A stretch of 64,000 bases of DNA from UBA3775 sp964572955. GTDB lineage: Bacteria > Bacillota > Clostridia > Lachnospirales > Lachnospiraceae. The translations under genes were made by a program, and so were the position numbers. Shown here piece by piece: positions 1 through 9,356 of this stretch; the stretch's first letter is position 1; every line of letters begins with the position of its first letter. The notes under the pieces were generated by a model. The model was not told where the DNA came from. It was given only the letters and a program-made list of their open reading frames with translations, and searched no databases. The stretch lies in assembly GCA_964572955.1 (NCBI GenBank), contig CAZNGY010000001.1, forward strand, positions 69,500 to 133,499, read 5' to 3'.

Positions 1-1
1 A

Positions 2-418
2 AGAGCAGGACTTGCATGGCTTGACATTGTTGATCACTGGACAAATATGTTTAACCTGATTCTTATCGGAGTTCTTGAATGTTTTGCTATCGGATGGCTT
101 TTTGATACAAAGAAAGTTGTTAAGGAGATTAACAGAAATACCAAGAAATTTAAGATTCCATCTTTCTGGATTCTTGCTTCAATTAAATTCGTTGCACCTA
201 TATCGCTTGCGGCTCTTTTTATTTGGAATATGTACAGCCTTTTTGTAACGAATGGAGGTCATTATGGCTATGCACTTTGGGCTGAGGTTTCAGCAGGATG
301 GGTAGTATCCATATTAGTATTCCTTAGTGGATTTATTGCAAGAGTTGTAATTAATCATATGAAGAAGAAACGTAATTTTATTGAGAATGAAATTATATGG
401 GAAGAAACTGAAGAATAG
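2..418 (+). CDS. Sodium-dependent (NSS family) transporter, C-terminal part
   Basis: The reading frame is open from base 2, so the gene begins outside the window; about 138 residues remain. The visible part has the motif LAWLDIVDHW just before a run of hydrophobic helices (FNLILIGVLECFAIGW, then two more membrane spans) and a basic, acidic-ended cytoplasmic tail. This is the usual C-terminal layout of neurotransmitter:sodium symporter-like transporters, which import amino acids or similar solutes with Na+. The substrate cannot be told from this fragment. A strong hairpin followed by a T-run lies about 50 bases after the stop. Confidence 0.75.
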   Translation, partial: RAGLAWLDIVDHWTNMFNLILIGVLECFAIGWLFDTKKVVKEINRNTKKFKIPSFWILASIKFVAPISLAALFIWNMYSLFVTNGGHYGYALWAEVSAGWVVSILVFLSGFIARVVINHMKKKRNFIENEIIWEETEE

Positions 419-456
419 TAAAAAGGGACAGTGTAAAGACTGGCTTACTAAGTGGT

Positions 457-750
457 TCATTCCTTAAAAAAATCGGCATAGTTTGGAGAAATCCGGCTAT
501 GCCGATTTTTTTCTGTTCTAGAGACCGTTTTACTGCTCCGATAGAGTTCCGGGGAATAAGGAAGGGGATTTTTTCTGGTATCCGTCAGCTTTTCCGGCTT
601 GAACACATCTATGCGTTCTAACAATGTCTGAATGATCTGCTCCCGTTTGGACTTAGAGATACCGTTATACTGTTTGGCATATAACTCATTATTAGTAGCG
701 GACGTGGTAAAAAGAATGTTGTAATGAAGCGGATTTAAAGGTAAAATGAA
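457..750 (-). pseudogene. Unrecognised minus-strand reading-frame remnant
   Basis: Between the transporter terminator and the HAD gene, the minus strand carries an open frame ending at a TGA at 457-459. It reads like real protein (for example LYAKQYNGISKSKREQIIQ, then IDVFKPEKLTDTRKNPLPYS), but it has no recognisable start or ribosome site and runs through the transporter terminator hairpin. It may be the 3' remnant of a lost gene. I do not recognise the family. A chance open frame is possible. Confidence 0.3.
466..513 (+). terminator. Rho-independent terminator after the NSS transporter
   Basis: An 11-bp stem (AATCGGCATAG at 471-481 with CTATGCCGATT at 497-507) is flanked by an A-run on the left and a T-run on the right, so it could act in both directions. 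It ends transcription of the partial transporter gene. Confidence 0.85.
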
Positions 751-771
751 TAGAGAAAGGCAGGTAAAATC

Positions 772-1377
772 ATGATAAAAAATGTAGTGTTTGACATTGG
801 TAAGGTTCTGATAGATTTCAGATATAAAGAGTACATGAGGGATTTGTCATTTGATGAATCTGTAATAGAAAAGCTCTCAGATGATATGGTTTTGAGTGAG
901 GATTGGGATTTACTTGACAGGGGAGAAGAAGAGGAAGTTTTTATCAACAGAATCAGGAAAAAACTCCCAGAGTATAAAAAAGAAATAGATACATTCTTTA
1001 AAGATTACGGGAATCTTGTAGAATCGTACCCATATGCGAAATCATGGCTTGAAGGGTTAAAAAAAAGAGGATACGGAGTTTATCTTCTTTCAAATTATCC
1101 TGAAAAAATGTTTGCAAGGCATTCTTCAGAGAAGTTTACGTTTATGGAATACATTGATGGAAAAATCGTCAGCGGAATGGTTAAACTTAGAAAGCCGGAA
1201 AAAGAGATATACGAGCTTTTACTTAACACATACGGATTAAAGGCAGATGAAAGTGTATTTATTGACGACAGGAAGGAAAATGTTGAAGCTGCAGAGAATG
1301 TGGGGTTGAAGGCAATTTATTTCGATGAGTATGAAAAGGTTTGTGATAAACTGGAAAAGATTCTTGCAGAGGATTAA
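772..1377 (+). CDS. HAD-superfamily phosphatase (YihX-like)
   Basis: A 201-residue cytoplasmic haloacid-dehalogenase hydrolase, about the usual length for subfamily IA. Motif I is VVFDIGKVL near residue 5 (nucleophilic Asp8; the second DxD aspartate is Gly, as in YihX-type members), motif II is the SNYP segment, a conserved Lys is in LRKPEKEIY, and motif III is FIDDRKENVEAA. Family members dephosphorylate small sugar phosphates such as glucose-1-phosphate; the substrate here is unknown. The start has a weak site (AGGCAGG). The next gene starts 8 bases after this stop, so the two are probably co-transcribed. Confidence 0.85.
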   Translation: MIKNVVFDIGKVLIDFRYKEYMRDLSFDESVIEKLSDDMVLSEDWDLLDRGEEEEVFINRIRKKLPEYKKEIDTFFKDYGNLVESYPYAKSWLEGLKKRGYGVYLLSNYPEKMFARHSSEKFTFMEYIDGKIVSGMVKLRKPEKEIYELLLNTYGLKADESVFIDDRKENVEAAENVGLKAIYFDEYEKVCDKLEKILAED

Positions 1378-1385
1378 GGAGGAAA

Positions 1386-2156
1386 ATGGGGAAAGTTAAA
1401 AAAAACAGTGGCAGCGGATTGTTCATTTTCTCGTTTGTCTGGTGGTTGGTTAAATTGATTTTGAAAGCAGCAGGAATTTTTATGAAGCTGGCACTCAGTA
1501 TAGTAACACTGCCGTTTACGACAATTTTTCATCGAAAAGAACCGGGGAATGGGGAAGAATATGAAAAATACATATGCAGACAAATGAAAAAATACGGATA
1601 TAAAAAAATTCAGACAACATCAAGAACAGGGGACCATGGTGTTGATATCCTTGCCTTGGCAGGAAGGAAAACGTATGCGGTTCAATGTAAGTTTTATTCT
1701 GCCAATGTTGGAAATTATGCGGTTCAGGAAGCATATACCGGATGTGCATATTATGAGTGCGATGTTCCGGTGGTTGTAACAAATATGCTTTTCACAAAGC
1801 AGGCGAAGCAGGAGGCAGAAAAACTCGGAGTTGAGCTTTGGGAAGAAAGCAGGATACCGGTTCGAAAAAACATTCTTGTAAGCATCTTCGGAAGGAACAA
1901 AAAACCTGTTTATGAGAAATATATTGATGATTCTGAAGATATTTCAGATGAAGTTGATGATATGGAAGAGATTTATGAATGTATTGAAATTGACGAATCT
2001 GAAGAAATGAGCAGTGAGGAAAGTACTGGAGTTACAGAGTTTTATAATGAAAATAGCATTGCGTGTCATGATGAATTTATCGAAATAACCGATAGTGACG
2101 GGAATAAGACTTTGGTGAACAGACAAAGTTGGCTTTATGGAGACAAAATTGAATAA
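1386..2156 (+). CDS. Membrane-anchored Mrr-like restriction endonuclease domain protein
   Basis: 256 residues. The N-terminus has one or two hydrophobic segments (about residues 10-45), followed by an Mrr/HJR-type nuclease fold. Visible motifs are an early Glu (GEEYEKYI), the DHGVDILA strand carrying the metal-binding Asp, and the QCKFY strand (QxK) about 15 residues later, then a helix like those in Mrr_cat domains. The C-terminal about 90 residues are strongly acidic and probably disordered. Related proteins cleave DNA, sometimes modified DNA, but the role of membrane-anchored versions is not established. A GGAGG site sits 4 bases before the ATG, and the spacing to the HAD gene implies one operon. 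Confidence 0.75.
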   Translation: MGKVKKNSGSGLFIFSFVWWLVKLILKAAGIFMKLALSIVTLPFTTIFHRKEPGNGEEYEKYICRQMKKYGYKKIQTTSRTGDHGVDILALAGRKTYAVQCKFYSANVGNYAVQEAYTGCAYYECDVPVVVTNMLFTKQAKQEAEKLGVELWEESRIPVRKNILVSIFGRNKKPVYEKYIDDSEDISDEVDDMEEIYECIEIDESEEMSSEESTGVTEFYNENSIACHDEFIEITDSDGNKTLVNRQSWLYGDKIE

Positions 2157-2180
2157 AGCAGTAAAAGGAGAAATCAATTT

Positions 2181-3191
2181 ATGGAAACACAGGAATTTTT
2201 AGGTTTTATGCCTTTGATAAACAGTAGTTTTGAGCCTGGCGAAGCAGAAAAAACGATACAGCAGATAGAAAATGCCACATTTCGGGATATTGCACGGGCG
2301 GAGTTTAGTTATTTCTCAGGGCAGGTTGAGAAGTGTATTGAAATTACTGAACAGTATTTGACGGATCCACAGATATATGTCCGTTTGTCCGCAAATTTAT
2401 TATATTGCTTTTCCAGTCTGCCGGGAGGAAATATCGAAGGGGCAAAAAAATGTTTGGAAACGATAACATCATGCCAGCAGGAAGCATTTGAAAAGAATCA
2501 GGGAGAGGAAATAAAAGCAGCCTGTGTTTTTGCTGCGTATCTGAGCACGGTGTTACTTCATATTCCGTTAAAAAACCAGCCGCCATTGGAGGAATATAAT
2601 AAGAAACTGCCTTTAGGAATACGATTGTATGCATTGTATATTCTGTCTCATGATGCATATTTAAAAAACGACTACGGAAGAGCACTCGGAATGGCACAGG
2701 CAGGAATTGTTATGGCTGATCGTACATATCCGATTGCTGTGATATATCTGTATTGTATTGTTTCCATGTGTTATATTAACCTGAAAAAACTGGATAAGGC
2801 AAGAGATGTTTTTTTGACTGCATGGGAAATTGCAAAAGAAGACGGTTTTATAGAACCATTTATAGAACATCATGGATTGTTTCAGGAAATATTAGAGGCA
2901 TGTGTCCGAAAAAGTGAGCCTCAGTTGTACAGGAGGATTGTTAAGGGAGTGTTAGCATTCAGCCGGGGATGGATTAAATTACATAATCCAAGTACGGATA
3001 ACAAAGTTACGGAATTATTGACACCTATGGAATTCTCTATAGCCATGTTGGCATGCAGAGGATGGTCTAATCAGGAAATCGGAAACATGCTGGAACTGTC
3101 TTTAAATACGGTAAAACATTATATGACAGTAATTCTTGAAAAACTGAATTTGACAAAGAGAGAACAATTAAAAGAATATGTAAACCAATAG
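2181..3191 (+). CDS. LuxR-type transcriptional regulator with helical-repeat N-terminus
   Basis: 336 residues. The last about 60 (LTPMEFSIAMLACRGWSNQE onward, ending in VKHYMTVILEKLNL) form a classic LuxR helix-turn-helix with the NTVKHY recognition helix. The preceding about 260 residues are all alpha-helical with TPR-like spacing (for example ARAEFSYFSGQVEKCIE, LGMAQAGIVMA), like the C-terminal half of MalT/LAL regulators but without their NTPase domain. There is no receiver domain. The AAAAGGAGA site supports this start. It lies 24 bases after the nuclease gene and just upstream of the large surface-protein gene, which it may control; that link is inference from position only. Confidence 0.8.
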   Translation: METQEFLGFMPLINSSFEPGEAEKTIQQIENATFRDIARAEFSYFSGQVEKCIEITEQYLTDPQIYVRLSANLLYCFSSLPGGNIEGAKKCLETITSCQQEAFEKNQGEEIKAACVFAAYLSTVLLHIPLKNQPPLEEYNKKLPLGIRLYALYILSHDAYLKNDYGRALGMAQAGIVMADRTYPIAVIYLYCIVSMCYINLKKLDKARDVFLTAWEIAKEDGFIEPFIEHHGLFQEILEACVRKSEPQLYRRIVKGVLAFSRGWIKLHNPSTDNKVTELLTPMEFSIAMLACRGWSNQEIGNMLELSLNTVKHYMTVILEKLNLTKREQLKEYVNQ

Positions 3192-3296
3192 CAGGCACTT
3201 TTGAAGCAAAAAAAGTACATTATTTTTATATCACGCTTTTTATATAATTATCGTATATTCAGATGAATATATGATGTTATAGGAGGATAAACGGAT

Positions 3297-6200
3297 ATGA
3301 AAAGTAAGCAATTGATAAAAAGAGTGACAGCCACGGCTTTATCATTGAGTATGGTGATGACACTGATGATTCCGGGAAAAGCGGTACAGGCCGAAACGGA
3401 AAACACCGTGAATGACACGACAAATGCAGTGCAGGTAACATCAGGAAAAGCGTTGCTTGATACGATGAAAAACAGCGTTGCATCCAAACCATACGGATTC
3501 GACAGTGATACTTTGTCGCCATATGGAACGGAGAAGGGCGAAGCTTTTAATATGTTGGAAAAGAGCGAACTGTTTTTGTATTACAATAGTAGCTCAGATA
3601 AGGGAACTTATAAAATGGATAAAGTGAATTCCGGTGAAGAGACTGACAATGTTTATTCATCCGGACGCTTTGAAAAAGTTGAGTCCGCTACCATCAATAA
3701 TATACCGGATTTGGTATTTACAAAATCAGTTTCCTTTGATCCGACAGGATGCGGCAGAAAAAACCATGTAGCGGTTATAGGTTTTAATGGTGAAAGTAAA
3801 CAGATTCAGGTATATGTTATTAATGCAGAAACAAATCAGGTGGCTGCAGTTTATACTGATACCGAAGGTAGTGCATCGTGGCTGCTTGACAATGGAGGAA
3901 AAGGAGAAGGCATTAATTATTACGAAGCCGGAAACTTCATTGACATCACAGCCGGAGATTACAATAATGACGGAAAAGATACAATTGTTATATATTCGCC
4001 TTTGAATGGAAACAAATACGATGTTAAGGAATTGGAATACAGTAATTCTAAATTAGAAAAGAAGGCTTCATTGGGTAAAGATAATATACACACGAAGTAT
4101 GCTTCTCTGAAAAATGGAAATACCTATTTGATGTCGGAGTACAATACGAGAAGCCGATTGGGTGTATCTCTGACAACGGGAGATTTTGATGGGGACGGAG
4201 TTGACGATTTAGCAGTTCTTTCCTATCTGAACAGAATTGATACAAAGTATGTTGAACAGGATTATACTTACTATCTTCCGCAATTATATGTTCTGCAGGG
4301 TGCAAATCAGGACAATATAACGATCAAAAATATGACAGGATACCGTCAGGAAGTAGGAAAATTAAATGAAGAAAAGACTGAATGTGTATCTATGAATGCA
4401 CCATCCGTAGCGGCAGGTGATATTGACAGCGATGGCGCAGATGAGATTATTGTTGGTGGTTATAAAAAGGTCAGTTATCCCGGTAATTCAGATAAAAATA
4501 AACTGATAGGTATCTTTAAAAATGAGTATGAAAAGAAATCAGAAATCGCCATTTACAGTCTTGAAGTTATGGAGACAAAGAATCAACTGATTCAAAATTT
4601 CTTTGAAGAAATAGATTCGGCAGCAATAGGTAATGAAAAGTTGTACTCCAGCGACCATAATGCATGGCAGCAGTATACGACGGAATGCGTAGCGTTCGGT
4701 GGCACTACACAGGCAGAATATATGTTTTTAAACGGATGGCTGTATTACTTAAAGGGAAGTTCATTAACTAAAGTGGATTTTAATTATTTTGACAGTCGCT
4801 ACAAACCGTTTGGAAATTCTTCGAGAGAAAATTTTATTTCTGCAGTTGCAATCGGAAACTTTGATAATAATAACTATGGTCAGGAGCAGATGTTTGTAGC
4901 ATTGGCATGTAAAGAAGACGGTGAAGATGATTATGCATTTAAAATCGTGGAGGTGTATGCTAATACTTTTACATCGGAGAGCCAGACAGTCAGTAAGATT
5001 TCATACAATGCAGATAAAAATGACCTGATGAAAAATAAAGGTGATGATTATGACGAGCATCTGAATTGTATTTTAGCGGCAGTGGATTATGATTATGATA
5101 GTGTGGTTGCAAGATATACCGGAAAATATTTTGCATATACAGATCCGTCGGTAGTGGCTGTTCTGCAGGCGGCACCATATTATGATGAATTAGACATAGA
5201 AGATGGTGAAACTACATATGCGATGACAGAGACATATCAGCTTGACAGGGAAGAATTTTCTGACACTTCATTCAGCATCGGAATCTGTACTGATACGAAA
5301 TTCGGACCGGTCGCGACAGCTATGGAAGCAGGTTGTACCGTTGGTTTTTCGGAGAGCTATATCGAAAGCAGGGAAACATCGGAGACAGTGACATTCACTG
5401 CAGGAAACAGCAATCAGATTGTTGTAAGAAGAACACTTGTATATATTTATACTTATGATTTGCTGGATGAGAATGGAAATTGGACAGATACTTCGTCAAA
5501 GGAAAATTGTAATAAGGGTATGATGGTTACGGTACCCCAAAGTCCGGTATATTATCAGATGTCTGTGGATACCTATAACGGTTTTGCGCAATCATATAAT
5601 TCATACGCGGCAGAACAAAATAAACAGGATAGTAATTCACATAATCAAATGCAGACGTTAACGGTCTTAAGCGATGAAATTTTGGAGAGAGTTTACCTGA
5701 AAAATAATGAGGGTAATCCATACGAATATCGTAGTAATTGGAATGATACTGTTTATCAGGCAACTCAGGTATCAAAGACAGAAATGAGTCTTAGTCATAG
5801 TGGTGGCTCATCTAAAATAGGTTATGAAGTTACTGACAGCAAAACAAATTCACAGTCTTCCAGCGAAGGCGGATATTTTGGTATGTCAGTTATGTTTGGT
5901 GGAGGAGTTACACCTATGGCAGAAGCATGGGTCGGAGCATCCATCAGTTTTGATGCGTCTGTCGGAACCGGAATGTCTGTAACAAAAGCCAATACTACAA
6001 CCTGTGAAGGTGCAGTAACGAATGTTACATCTGAAGATACAGCTTATGGATTTAAATGGAGTTTTGGTACATGGAAAATGGACTTTGGCTTAGGTGGTAA
6101 AGACGTACTTTGTATGGGATATGCGGTCACAGATCAGACGGCACCCGTAAAACCGGTTATGGATTTAAGCGGCAGTTATGTGGAGCAGGATGGTGTAGAG

Positions 6201-7448
6201 AAAGTCCGACTGACTTTTACTGAACCGGTTACGGGAAAAAGAACGGAAATAGGTAAATATAATGTATATAAGGTAAAAGATGGTGCAGAGACTTATGTTA
6301 CGTCAATTGAAGCAAAAAAGCAGGGAGAAGAGACTGAATGTTATATTGATGTATCAAGTGAAACAGACATGCAGCTGTGCTATGTTGTGAAATCGGTAGA
6401 CAAAAAAAATAATAATAATGAAAGCGAGGCTTCTAATGAAATTTCATGTTATCTTATGAAATCCGGAAAGTCAGCATATGATATTGCCGTTGATAATGGA
6501 TTTAAAGGAACCGTTGCAGAATGGCTGACAAGTCTGCAGGGAACAAATGGAAAAGACGGAATAGGAATTACAGGAATTGAAAAAAGAACATCCGAAGGTT
6601 TGAAAGACATATATGCGATTACGATGTCAGACGGAAGTTTTATACTGTTCAGTGTCACAAATGGTGAAAAAGGAGAAGCAGGACAGGATGGCATGGATGG
6701 AACCGACGGTAAGGACGGTATTGACGGACGAACACCGGAATTTCGATTCGATGAAGAGACAAGGTATATTCAGTGGCGTTATCAGGGTGAAGAAACATGG
6801 ATAAATCTTGTTGAAGTGAAAGATGGAGCTGACGGCAAAGATGGAGTTGACGGCAAAGATGGAGTCGATGGCAAAGACGGAGTTGACGGCAAAGATGGAG
6901 TCGATGGCAAAGACGGAGTTGACGGCAAAGACGGAGTTGACGGCAAAGACGGAGCCGATGGCAAGGACGGAATAAACGGCAAAGACGGAGCCGATGGTAA
7001 GGACGGAATAAACGGTAAAGACGGAGCCGATGGTAAGGACGGAATAAACGGTAAAGATGGAGCCGATGGCAAAGACGGAATAAACGGCAAAGACGGAGCT
7101 GACGGCAAGGACGGAATAAACGGCAAAGACGGAGCCGATGGCAAGGATGGAAAAGACGGCAAAGACGGAAAAGATGGTAAGAATGGCGTGCAGGCGTTCA
7201 TGAATGAAAATGGTATATTGATTCTGACTTTAGAAGATGGAACAATGGTTGCAGTAGGTGAAACAAAAGTAATACAGGAAGAAAGTGAAGCTACTGAGGA
7301 TTTATTCCGTAAAACTGTGGAAACATCTGCCAAGAATAATGAATATGGTAATAATTCAGTTCTATTAGTATTAGCAAGTATTTCTTTGATATGGAATGCT
7401 GCATTGACAGTCAATGCAGTAATAAGTAACAAGAGAAGAAAAGGATAA
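3297..7448 (+). CDS. Large surface protein: FG-GAP/VCBS-like repeats plus collagen-like tract and C-terminal anchor
   Basis: 1383 residues starting after an AGGAGG site at 3281-3286. Residues 1-31 are a Sec signal peptide ending near VQAE. Residues about 200-560 contain calcium-binding, FG-GAP/VCBS-like loops (GDYNNDGKD, GDFDGDGVDD, GDIDSDGADE, GNFDNNN), which fold as beta-propeller blades. The middle part (about 650-960) is beta-rich, Ser/Thr/Gly-rich and unrecognised. A fibronectin-like segment follows, then the SAYDIAVDNGF..TVAEWL module that often precedes collagen-like tracts, then KDGxDG repeats (1175-1297). The C-terminus has one hydrophobic helix and KRRKG. No LPXTG is visible, so it is either a membrane anchor or uses a non-standard sortase motif. 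Probable adhesin or host/substrate-binding protein. Confidence 0.85.
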   Translation: MKSKQLIKRVTATALSLSMVMTLMIPGKAVQAETENTVNDTTNAVQVTSGKALLDTMKNSVASKPYGFDSDTLSPYGTEKGEAFNMLEKSELFLYYNSSSDKGTYKMDKVNSGEETDNVYSSGRFEKVESATINNIPDLVFTKSVSFDPTGCGRKNHVAVIGFNGESKQIQVYVINAETNQVAAVYTDTEGSASWLLDNGGKGEGINYYEAGNFIDITAGDYNNDGKDTIVIYSPLNGNKYDVKELEYSNSKLEKKASLGKDNIHTKYASLKNGNTYLMSEYNTRSRLGVSLTTGDFDGDGVDDLAVLSYLNRIDTKYVEQDYTYYLPQLYVLQGANQDNITIKNMTGYRQEVGKLNEEKTECVSMNAPSVAAGDIDSDGADEIIVGGYKKVSYPGNSDKNKLIGIFKNEYEKKSEIAIYSLEVMETKNQLIQNFFEEIDSAAIGNEKLYSSDHNAWQQYTTECVAFGGTTQAEYMFLNGWLYYLKGSSLTKVDFNYFDSRYKPFGNSSRENFISAVAIGNFDNNNYGQEQMFVALACKEDGEDDYAFKIVEVYANTFTSESQTVSKISYNADKNDLMKNKGDDYDEHLNCILAAVDYDYDSVVARYTGKYFAYTDPSVVAVLQAAPYYDELDIEDGETTYAMTETYQLDREEFSDTSFSIGICTDTKFGPVATAMEAGCTVGFSESYIESRETSETVTFTAGNSNQIVVRRTLVYIYTYDLLDENGNWTDTSSKENCNKGMMVTVPQSPVYYQMSVDTYNGFAQSYNSYAAEQNKQDSNSHNQMQTLTVLSDEILERVYLKNNEGNPYEYRSNWNDTVYQATQVSKTEMSLSHSGGSSKIGYEVTDSKTNSQSSSEGGYFGMSVMFGGGVTPMAEAWVGASISFDASVGTGMSVTKANTTTCEGAVTNVTSEDTAYGFKWSFGTWKMDFGLGGKDVLCMGYAVTDQTAPVKPVMDLSGSYVEQDGVEKVRLTFTEPVTGKRTEIGKYNVYKVKDGAETYVTSIEAKKQGEETECYIDVSSETDMQLCYVVKSVDKKNNNNESEASNEISCYLMKSGKSAYDIAVDNGFKGTVAEWLTSLQGTNGKDGIGITGIEKRTSEGLKDIYAITMSDGSFILFSVTNGEKGEAGQDGMDGTDGKDGIDGRTPEFRFDEETRYIQWRYQGEETWINLVEVKDGADGKDGVDGKDGVDGKDGVDGKDGVDGKDGVDGKDGVDGKDGADGKDGINGKDGADGKDGINGKDGADGKDGINGKDGADGKDGINGKDGADGKDGINGKDGADGKDGKDGKDGKDGKNGVQAFMNENGILILTLEDGTMVAVGETKVIQEESEATEDLFRKTVETSAKNNEYGNNSVLLVLASISLIWNAALTVNAVISNKRRKG
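6819..7187 (+). repeat. 18-bp tandem repeats encoding a collagen-like (KDG-x-DG) tract
   Basis: About 20 near-identical 18-bp units (pattern GGCAAAGACGGAGTTGAC) encode Gly-X-Y triplets. A first block uses VDG, a second alternates ADG and ING, and the last units become KDG only. Silent differences between copies and block-wise change in the X residue suggest expansion by unequal crossing-over or slippage, so copy number probably varies between strains. Confidence 0.9.
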
Positions 7449-7499
7449 TATTATATAATTTGTGATAAGGAATTATCATGAAACATACAGTTATAAAAA

Positions 7500-7545
7500 G
7501 GGCAAGGAACAGTTTGTATAAGCTGTTTCCTGCCCTCTTTTTTTA
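7500..7545. terminator. Bidirectional terminator between surface protein and lipoprotein
   Basis: A 13-bp stem (GGGCAAGGAACAG with CTGTTTCCTGCCC) is followed by a T-run on the + strand and, read in reverse, by TTTTTAT. It serves the two convergent genes. Confidence 0.88.
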
Positions 7546-7633
7546 GATAAACAGACCTGACAAAAATATCTTTTTTATACCATATAATATAGTGCAATTA
7601 TAGTTTTTATCAGTAAATTATTGGCTCGTTCTA

Positions 7634-9253
7634 TCAGACATTTCCCTGATTTTGACTGTCAGGCATATCGGGAGGAGTCATACCGTTGTCACCGTCAGGC
7701 ATGTCAGGAGGAGTCATACCGTCGTCACCGTCAGGCATGTCAGGAGGAGTCATACCATTTTCACCACCAGGTGTTTCAGGACGTACTTTATCGTTTCCTT
7801 TGTCAGGAAAGCCTAGATTATTATCACCGGACATACCGGGGAAACCACCGCCATTACCGCCAAAACCGTCACCTCTGCCGAAACTCATGCTTCCTTCCAG
7901 AGAACTTCCGGAAAATTCAACTGATTCATCATTTATAAAAAACGTGTAGTTGGTATCTTTATCCATTTCAGGGAAGCTGACTTGTATAACGCTTTTACCG
8001 CTTCTTGTTTTAAGAACTGATGAACTGAAAACTATATTTTCATCAGAACGGATGGAAACAATATCGTTTTCGTTTATATTTCCGGAGTATATAAAACTTG
8101 CAAATTGTTGTGTGGATGAAGAAGAAGGATTTTCAGCCATTCCGTAAGAACCTATACATAAAAGTGTTCCACCGGATATATGCATGTAATTGTTGTTATC
8201 GCCATAATCAAGTGAGCCGTCACCACCGGAAATCGGACCATCCGTAAAAACTTTACCGCCGGTCATTAGGATATTACCGTTGCTGTCAATTCCGTCACCA
8301 TAAGCGTTAATATTCAAAATTCCGTCATGAATCTCAATAAGACATGTGGATTCGTCAGTATCGGAAGAAGCATTTAATCCGTCATCTGATGAAGTGAGGG
8401 TAGTTGAACCGCCATTGATGCATATTATTTCAGCTTCAATACCTTCTTCAGATTTGGTTACGTTGATTTCTCCATCATCAATATAGACGTATTTATCAGA
8501 TTTGATACCGTCATTATCAGCGGATATATTTATTTGTCCGCCACGGATTTCGGTGAAGTCCTTGCCTTTGATTCCGTTTCCAACGGAAGAAATGTTAATG
8601 GTAGGTGTTCCTAAAATTTTAAGTTCGTCTTTAGATATTATTCCGCAGGCATATTTGGTTTTTGAAGAGGTTTCAAAAGAACCGGAAGCCGTAATGTTTA
8701 ATGTTCCGCTGCCGTTGATTGTCAATGCCTTGTGTGAAAAAATACAGCCGTTTGGTTCATCATTATCGTCATTGTAAAATGTATTATAAGAACTGTTGTC
8801 TTTAAGTGTGTTTACGGTATTATCACAAAGGGTAAGAACTGTTTTACTATCAGAAAATGAACAGATTGAAGCACCGTCATCAGACGATATGCTGATATTG
8901 TCGAGAAAAAGGTGAACTTTACCGGAAGCGTTTATAACGATTCTTCCGTTGTTTAATGTACCTGAAAGAACATAGTCGCCGTCATCTTTTATTTCATAAA
9001 CTCCGCTGCAGTTATCAAGTGAAACATATACAGCAGATTCAGACGGTGTTGTGTTTTCCTCATATTCACTGATTACAGATGGACTGATTGTCATTTCATC
9101 TGTAATGCTGCTTGAATCAGAGGCAGTACCGGACTCGACAGGTGAGTCGGAAACAGTGCCGTCCGATGCGTCTTTACTGCCACATGCTGAGAGAGAGGTG
9201 AGTGAAATGAGAAGTAATGTAAAAAGTTGTTTTCTGTATTTTAATCCAAACAT
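7634..9253 (-). CDS. Lipoprotein with DUF4353-type carbohydrate-binding domain
   Basis: 539 residues. The N-terminus is a lipoprotein signal with lipobox LSAC (Cys about 24), followed by a Ser/Thr-rich linker. Most of the protein is a repetitive right-handed beta-helix-like region (GDYVLSGTLNNGRIVI, then strand repeats such as ADNDGIKSDKYVYIDDG and SDDGLNASSD), as in the DUF4353 'carbohydrate-binding' family. The C-terminus is Gly/Met-rich and ends in three MTPPDMPDGD-type repeats. It should sit on the outer face of the membrane and may bind glycan, but binding is not shown. A GGAG site precedes the ATG. It converges on the surface-protein gene across a shared terminator. Confidence 0.8.
   Translation of the reverse strand: MFGLKYRKQLFTLLLISLTSLSACGSKDASDGTVSDSPVESGTASDSSSITDEMTISPSVISEYEENTTPSESAVYVSLDNCSGVYEIKDDGDYVLSGTLNNGRIVINASGKVHLFLDNISISSDDGASICSFSDSKTVLTLCDNTVNTLKDNSSYNTFYNDDNDEPNGCIFSHKALTINGSGTLNITASGSFETSSKTKYACGIISKDELKILGTPTINISSVGNGIKGKDFTEIRGGQINISADNDGIKSDKYVYIDDGEINVTKSEEGIEAEIICINGGSTTLTSSDDGLNASSDTDESTCLIEIHDGILNINAYGDGIDSNGNILMTGGKVFTDGPISGGDGSLDYGDNNNYMHISGGTLLCIGSYGMAENPSSSSTQQFASFIYSGNINENDIVSIRSDENIVFSSSVLKTRSGKSVIQVSFPEMDKDTNYTFFINDESVEFSGSSLEGSMSFGRGDGFGGNGGGFPGMSGDNNLGFPDKGNDKVRPETPGGENGMTPPDMPDGDDGMTPPDMPDGDNGMTPPDMPDSQNQGNV
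7658..7765 (-). repeat. Three 36-bp tandem repeats encoding a Pro/Met/Asp tail
   Basis: Three copies of a 36-bp unit encode a 12-residue DGMTPPDMPDGD-type repeat at the C-terminus of the lipoprotein. Copies differ by only a few bases, which suggests recent duplication. Confidence 0.85.
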
Positions 9254-9356
9254 TTTTTATCTCCGTTATCATTATTTTTTTCAGCATACATCTGTCGGCT
9301 AAAATTTACTTAAAGAAAAAATAATTCATACAGCGGAGTGGACTGTTCAAAATATT

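Noticed and set aside
6819..7187. Regular repeats that might be taken for a CRISPR array
   Set aside because: They are 18-bp tandem coding repeats without spacers, inside a continuous reading frame.
6782..7432. 216-residue minus-strand open frame rich in Ser and Pro opposite the collagen repeats
   Set aside because: It is the complement of the GXY repeats, has no ribosome site, and its composition follows from the repeat.
7621..7938. + strand open frame over the end of the DUF4353 lipoprotein
   Set aside because: It is a shadow of the repeated C-terminal tail, without a start signal.
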